From positions 29,976,485-30,040,484 of the forward strand of contig CM056725.1 of the NCBI GenBank assembly GCA_029844215.1: a stretch of 64,000 bases of DNA, read 5' to 3'. Source of the DNA: Przewalskia tangutica. Lineage: Eukaryota; Streptophyta; Magnoliopsida; Solanales; Solanaceae. The notes beneath the pieces are model-generated. The model had not been told where the DNA came from. It saw nothing but the letters and a program-made list of their open reading frames with translations, and searched no databases. The stretch's first letter is position 1, and each line of letters starts with the position of its first letter. Position numbers and translations under genes: made by a program. Shown piece by piece: positions 59,357-64,000 of the stretch.

Positions 59357-59510
59357 TAGTCGAGTGAAATACATTCCCGGATGAACCGGTAGTCGAGTGA
59401 AATACATTCCCGGATGAACCGGTAGTCGAGTGAAATACATTCCCGGATGAACCGGTAGTCGAGTGAAATACATTCCCGGATGAACCGGTAGTCGAGTGAA
59501 ATACATTCCC
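59357..59510 (-). repeat. 33-bp minisatellite in M3 LTR
   Basis: 4.7 nearly identical units starting at 59357, 59390, 59423, 59456 and 59489; each has TAGTCGAGTGAAATACATTC and CGGATGAACCGG. Not found in the other LTRs. The period of 33 gives a false open frame of 67 residues on the minus strand. Confidence 0.97.
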
Positions 59511-61515
59511 TGCACAACAAGTCTATCACACGCAAACATATGTAAGTTACACATAACTTAAAGTACTTTCATTTTATGACAAGGTCCGGGTTTTAACCCT
59601 AAAGTACTACGTACGTTAAATCCTTTTAAAAGATCCATTCCTTTTTCAAAAGTCACCCGATACCCGTAGTATAAGAATAGAGTGACCCACCTGTTTAAGT
59701 AAACCAACCCACGTTCTTTTAAAATCAAGTAACAACATTCCTTCTTCCTAAAGTTCCAGTTTGCCTAGTTTCAGTTACTCAAGTCCCATTTTTGAAAGAT
59801 TTCATTGTTCATAGTCTTAATCCTTTAAAACATAATTCTCTTTTAAAGGATTTGAGAAACATATGTCTTATATGTGAGTAGGTTATTCTTGTTTATAATA
59901 AATCTTATTAAGCAGCCATGATCTAGGAAATGTAATATCATTTTGTCTCATCTTAGCTTCTATGCAGATGGAGGTTTCTACTGGTTTAAATATAATACTT
60001 CATTTATTCAATACATTTTCCTTTATTAACGCTGCAGTGGTTTGTCGATACACATTCTGATTTCCGAATCAGTAAAACATTATTCCTTTTTAAAAAAACC
60101 AAGTACTCATTACTCACGAATGAGGTTTCACACAAAACTCATATTAATTCATTCAAGTCAAGTCTCTTATCTTTTAAGATCAAGTCTCTTAACTTTTAAA
60201 AATCAATAAACCATTCATTTTACCATTCTTAAGACGTTATACCTAACTTCCCATAAAGCTAGTATAACTCTTATGTTTTCAAAACCAAGTATTATTCTTC
60301 TGTTAAAAATGATTCAGCATTCTTTTGAAATACTTCAAGTTCTTTATTATCACATAACCAGCCAGTTATAGTTCAAATCAGTTACCTTTTAAAACCACAA
60401 AGCATTTTCTTACTTACATAAAGCTGTTATAACCAACTTCCCATAAAGCCGTTATAACACTTTATGTTTCAAACCAATCAAATACGTTTAACACATGTAC
60501 GTCTACCGTACTACATAGTTATACACATATCATGCTAGAAAAGGTAGGAAGAGGTTCACATACCTCGCGACGATTATCGACTAATAGCAAAACACTCCAA
60601 GTACCTCAAACCGCCGGCTACTCCATAAGCCAAGTAGATCGCGCCACGCATAGTAATTCCACCTATAAGGCCACAAGGCGCTTATTAACATTTAGATCTC
60701 TTCGTAGAACATTCTACAGAAAATTCGGCAGCACCTCCCCGCAATGCAGAAATCTCCTCCTATGGGGCGGCTACCAAGCCAACCAAGGGGTTATCGCCTA
60801 ATCGGACGTGCACCATTCTACCTCACGAAACGCTACACAAGTCTCATGTGTCTGATCCATGTAATTACAATTCAAAGACTCTTCTTCGAAAAGGTTTCTT
60901 ATTATTCAAAGCTTAAGTCCAAAGACATTGCGATAACAACGCTCATTCTATATATAGTATACTTCAACTATATAGTCTAACAATCATGTAATTTCCAATT
61001 ACAATAGAGGACAAGATATTTACCTCGATAAGCCCATAATTATCCAAGTATAAAGTCGATCCTGGGCAACGTTTAGCTCGACTCCGTGCGCCCAACCCGC
61101 TTAAACCACCCTTAGAAGTTCTAACCAACTTCTACATACTACTCGACTAACTATGGAGATTTTCCTTAGGGTTTCGTTTACGTGGATCGACGGAAGTATA
61201 ATAGTATAACTGGGCTTTTAGTATAGTTATAACCTTAGAATACTACAAGGTATACGGCTAAGGTAATTTGGGCATTATAACAATACTTTTGAGAGTATTT
61301 CTACCAAGAGGGGGGGTATTTATACGAGACAATACCACAAGGGGGGGTGTATACCCGTCGGCCTACCACTGGGTACTCTCGCCAAGGGGAGAAGACTCTC
61401 GGCCAAAGGGCCTTTTCAAAGGGGAGGGGGTGTTGGACGAAACACCACACAAGGAGGAGGATTTTAACACTTTAGGAAATTTAGGAATGGAGGAAGAAGT
61501 CTACCAACGGGGGGG

Positions 61516-61523
61516 TATTTATA
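61516..61523 (-). promoter_or_regulatory. TATA box of M3 LTR
   Basis: TATAAATA on the minus strand, in the conserved LTR position. Confidence 0.65.
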
Positions 61524-61917
61524 GGACAAGCCAAGGCCAACCAATGGCCAAGATCTTGCCAAGTGCAAGGCAAGTGTAGGGCCAAGATCTTGCCAAGTGC
61601 ACCTTATCCATCTACCACAAAAATATCCTACCAACCCTGACCAAACAATGCCAATTCGTCCCACTTGTACCGCCACAACGTGCTCAATGAGAGGGTGACA
61701 AGTGTCGCCTCTTGTTGGTCCAAAATGTTTCGCCTCTCGGAAAAATCCGCAAAAATTAAAAATGACATAGCCGGAATTTTCCTACGAAAGTTAGGAAACG
61801 TTTCGTCGAAAACGACTCTAACCGGTGTTGTGCACAAAATAATTCGGCCAAGCCACTTTAAAAGCCCAAACTTTTCTACGCACGCCCCACGCACATACTG
61901 AAATACGGGGTATAACA

Positions 61918-61952
61918 TTCTCCCCTCCTTAGAAACATTCGTCCCGAATGTT
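61918..61952 (-). other. M3 polypurine tract and hairpin
   Basis: Minus strand: AACATTCGGGACGAATGTT (61934-61952), then AAGGAGGGGAGAA (61918-61930), then the LTR. Identical to N4, N5 and N6a. Confidence 0.85.
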
Positions 61953-62389
61953 CCTTCTAAGTCTCAAAACAAACGCGCGCCAGTATAGTCTTCACTACTA
62001 TACTTACGAGAACAATCCTGCCACACATGGCCACAGAAACACCCGCGCAAATTCCTCCATCCAAGTCCACGAGGAAACACCTCTAACATTACCACAAACA
62101 CCTCTCTCCGGGGTCTAAAATATACTTCCTTCGCACCTTCTCTTTACAAAAGAAATGATCATATCTATGCTTGCCATACATGCTCGCTTCTCCCTTTACT
62201 CGTCGTGATACCACTTTTGTCACTTTGCCGCGAGGTTCTAGTGTCACTCCGGCGACCCAACAAATGGTACCGGGCTGCATGCGATCCCTGAGGCTGTTGT
62301 ACACTCGAACTCTTACCACATTTCTGATACTGCTTCAGTTCCCAAAACTCGGGGTTACTATCTCTAAAGTGGTCATCATTAACTGGAAA
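61953..62389 (-). other. M3 3' tail with PBS-like motif
   Basis: Non-coding. The minus strand carries TGACAAAAGTGGTATCA at 62206-62222, as in N6a and N6b, and the conserved GTGTACAACAGCC / GATCGCATGCAG stretch at about 62275-62305. Confidence 0.7.
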
Positions 62390-63055
62390 CACTCTGGATG
62401 GATCTCTGATACTTTCCCGATCATAACAATACGAAAGACCGGACGTACTGCCTCCTAAGTCGGACGACAAAAGCTAACATATAGGCACCTGGCCTATTAT
62501 TCACATGAACTCAAAAGGGCCCAAAGTAACTCGGGCTAAGTTCCCTCTGTTTTCCAAAACTCGTCACACCCAACCCGGGGTGGTACTTTCAAGTAGACCG
62601 ACCGTCAACCTGAACTCTAAGCGTCGTCGCCAATTATCCGCATACGATTCCTCCGAGCTGCGGAACCTCTTCTAGACAAGCTTTACCACATCCACACTGT
62701 TGGAACAAGCTGAACTAACTATCTGAATCTTGCCAACATCGAACCAATCGACGGCGACTTACACATCTGCCCTACAAGGCTTCAAGGAGACATCCGAACA
62801 CCGAAATGGTAGCTTAAACACTCCTCCACGGAGACAACAATCCCACAACTACCCCGAAATCCACACCTGGCCCGAGGCGAATGCGGTCGAGACTCACCAG
62901 TCCTTAACCTCGCTTGGTAAAACTTCCGAAACAAAAACAACCGCACTGGCTCCACCGTCATAAGGTGAAGGTAGGCACCGTGCAGCCTTACAACCTTTAC
63001 GATAAAATCAACACCGCGAGTAAACGATTAACGCTAGAAGACAAGACGGTGACCT
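62390..63055 (-). pseudogene. int: M3 integrase C-terminal remnant
   Basis: The minus strand repeats the N6b remnant: GTAAAGGTTGTAAGGCTGC (63005 down), CGATTGGTTCGATGTTGGCA, GACGGTCGGTCTACTTG, CGTCCGACTTAGGAGGCAGT and CATCCAGAGTGTTTCCAG. Stops and gaps throughout; the catalytic first half is absent. Confidence 0.75.
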
Positions 63056-63059
63056 CCTC

Positions 63060-63575
63060 GGCCGACCACCGGTCGAACGCATCCACGAATTTGTCTGCGT
63101 TAACTAAACTTGGGCCTAACACCTCGTGACCCTACCACAAGGCGGGACCACCACAACCGACCCCACCATACATGCCGGGTTGACCCGCAACGTGGCCTCA
63201 ACCCGACCCGGCAACGCGCAAAACGCTAGCTCCCCGAAGGAAAACTCTCACTAATCACGTTACGAAAACCTAGCGGTCTTCTTAGCTCAACTACCCTCTT
63301 TTATTCCACACTACTCAGGGACTTATCCCACAAACATAACTCCCGTGCACTATGCACTCCTATAAGGGTCAAACATAAACAATACATCTTTTACTCGAGA
63401 TGGCCTTACCTCTAAGGCCTCCACGTATAACACTCTAAGGCTCACACTTTCTCTATCCCCCAATCTTCCCCGGTTACTAACCATGATTTCTAATCACAAA
63501 TTACACCGCTATCGTAACATAGCACTTAAGATATACTCATCTCCTCATACGTACTAATCTACAGAGGTTAAGGAT
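63060..63575 (-). other. M3 block X
   Basis: Minus-strand homologue of 4220-4775: TTATCCTTAACCTCTGTAG at about 63560-63580, ATTAGAAATCATGG near 63480-63500, GGGTCGGGTTGAGGCCACG and GGTCCCGCCTTGTGG. No open frame. Confidence 0.6.
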
Positions 63576-63599
63576 AAACTCAGATTCACCGCCCACTCC

Positions 63600-64000
63600 T
63601 CAAGTCGTTCTAATCAAACCTGCCCCGTAGGGCGCATAGCTAAGGAAGGTGACGACTACCCATCGATCCGGAAGGCTAAGTCCTCCTACAAGGACACTCT
63701 TTCGACATCAGACCCTGACGGCCGTAGGTACAACAAGTACCAACTAAAAGACGACACTCCCCGGGATGACGTCTCGCTTTAATGAACCGGACGCCCTGGA
63801 GTTCCGACCAACTCCTGCACACCCCGAACGTCCTGAACTCCGTGGAAGACCACTCTGCACTGGCGGAGGTGCATATCTAATCTGCTGGTGAGGCGACTTG
63901 CCTCGAAAGTTACCAAAGGACCACTGCTCGGCCTGTTCTTCGCCCGTTAACCCGCCGATCTCTACGTTTCTCGGCCGCTGCGCATAAGCCCGCACGCAGC
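63600..64000 (-). pseudogene. gag: M3 gag C-terminal remnant (runs off window)
   Basis: The minus strand reads CGRAYAQRPRNVEIGGLTGE, WSFGNFRGKSPHQQIRYAPP and SSGRSGCAGVGRN, equivalent to the linker before the knuckle in N4 and N6b. The knuckle near 63665-63760 reads CCTYGRQGLMSKEC: the second Cys is Tyr and the His is Leu, so zinc binding would be lost. The start of gag lies outside the window. Confidence 0.75.

Larger units (their letters stand above)
58788..61917 (-). repeat. M3 3' LTR
   Basis: 3130 bp from GGTATAACA (61917) to TGTCACGACCCG (58788). Closest to N6b and N5 in its body. It lacks the ATGCGGG repeat block seen in N4 and N6 and has a 33-bp array there instead. Confidence 0.9.
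58788..64000 (-). mobile_element. M3: non-autonomous Ty3/gypsy element, partial
   Basis: Minus orientation: 3' LTR 61917-58788, polypurine tract, tail, integrase remnant, block X and gag remnant running to the window end. The 5' LTR and primer site lie outside. Same internal plan as N4, N6a and N6b. The left flank is TATAC (58783-58787), the expected target copy in M2. Confidence 0.88.

Noticed and set aside
59357..59510. Regular 33-bp repeats that look like a CRISPR array
   Set aside because: Units are contiguous with no unique spacers, inside a plant LTR. This is a minisatellite.
1..64000. Search for tRNA, rRNA, organelle or cellular genes
   Set aside because: No cloverleaf with intact arms, no rRNA core sequences and no exon-like frames with homology were recognised by reading. 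The Met-tRNA matches are only primer sites.

Overview
The window is plant nuclear heterochromatin. It consists entirely of LTR retrotransposon sequence and holds no host gene, tRNA, rRNA or CRISPR array. The elements are Ty3/gypsy: where pol survives, the order is gag - protease - reverse transcriptase - RNase H - integrase. Primer sites match plant initiator Met-tRNA, LTRs run TG...CA, and target duplications are 5 bp. LTRs of 3.0-3.5 kb and the double CCHC knuckle in gag fit a flowering plant, probably a eudicot. I cannot name the species.

The layout is a nest of insertions; names below run from oldest to youngest. N1 (minus strand) is outermost, with its 3' LTR at 49114-52126, its pol remnants at 52127-55768 and a stub of its 5' LTR at 55769-55803. 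N2 (minus, 46330-49113) lies in the N1 3' LTR. N3 (minus, 40575-46329) lies in N2. N4 (plus, 1-40574, start outside the window) lies in the reverse transcriptase gene of N3. N5 (plus, 6958-38327) lies in the 3' LTR of N4. N6a (plus, 14807-24073) and N6b (plus, 24739-37693) both lie in the 3' LTR of N5. N7 (minus, 26871-30520) is a solo LTR in the 5' LTR of N6b. This gives seven nested levels. On the right, M2 (plus, 55804-58787) lies in the 5' LTR stub of N1, and M3 (minus, 58788 to the window end) lies in M2.

N4, N6a, N6b and M3 share one plan: giant LTRs, a short internal region of about 2.1-2.8 kb, a decayed gag, a common non-coding block (called X here), and only the 3' end of integrase. 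Protease, reverse transcriptase, RNase H and the front of integrase are missing at the same place in each. N5 is a related deletion that keeps part of the capsid region of gag but no integrase. These look like non-autonomous families that needed enzymes made elsewhere. N3 has the only nearly open protease and reverse transcriptase, and N1 keeps protease, RNase H and integrase remnants. All coding regions carry stops or frameshifts, so I annotate them as pseudogenes.

No new gene system was found. The most useful observations are the nesting order, the shared internal deletion, the unexplained block X, a perfect hairpin before every polypurine tract, lineage-specific minisatellites at one LTR position, and copy-to-copy differences concentrated at CTG, CAG and CCTG motifs that look more like a read or consensus artefact than normal mutation.
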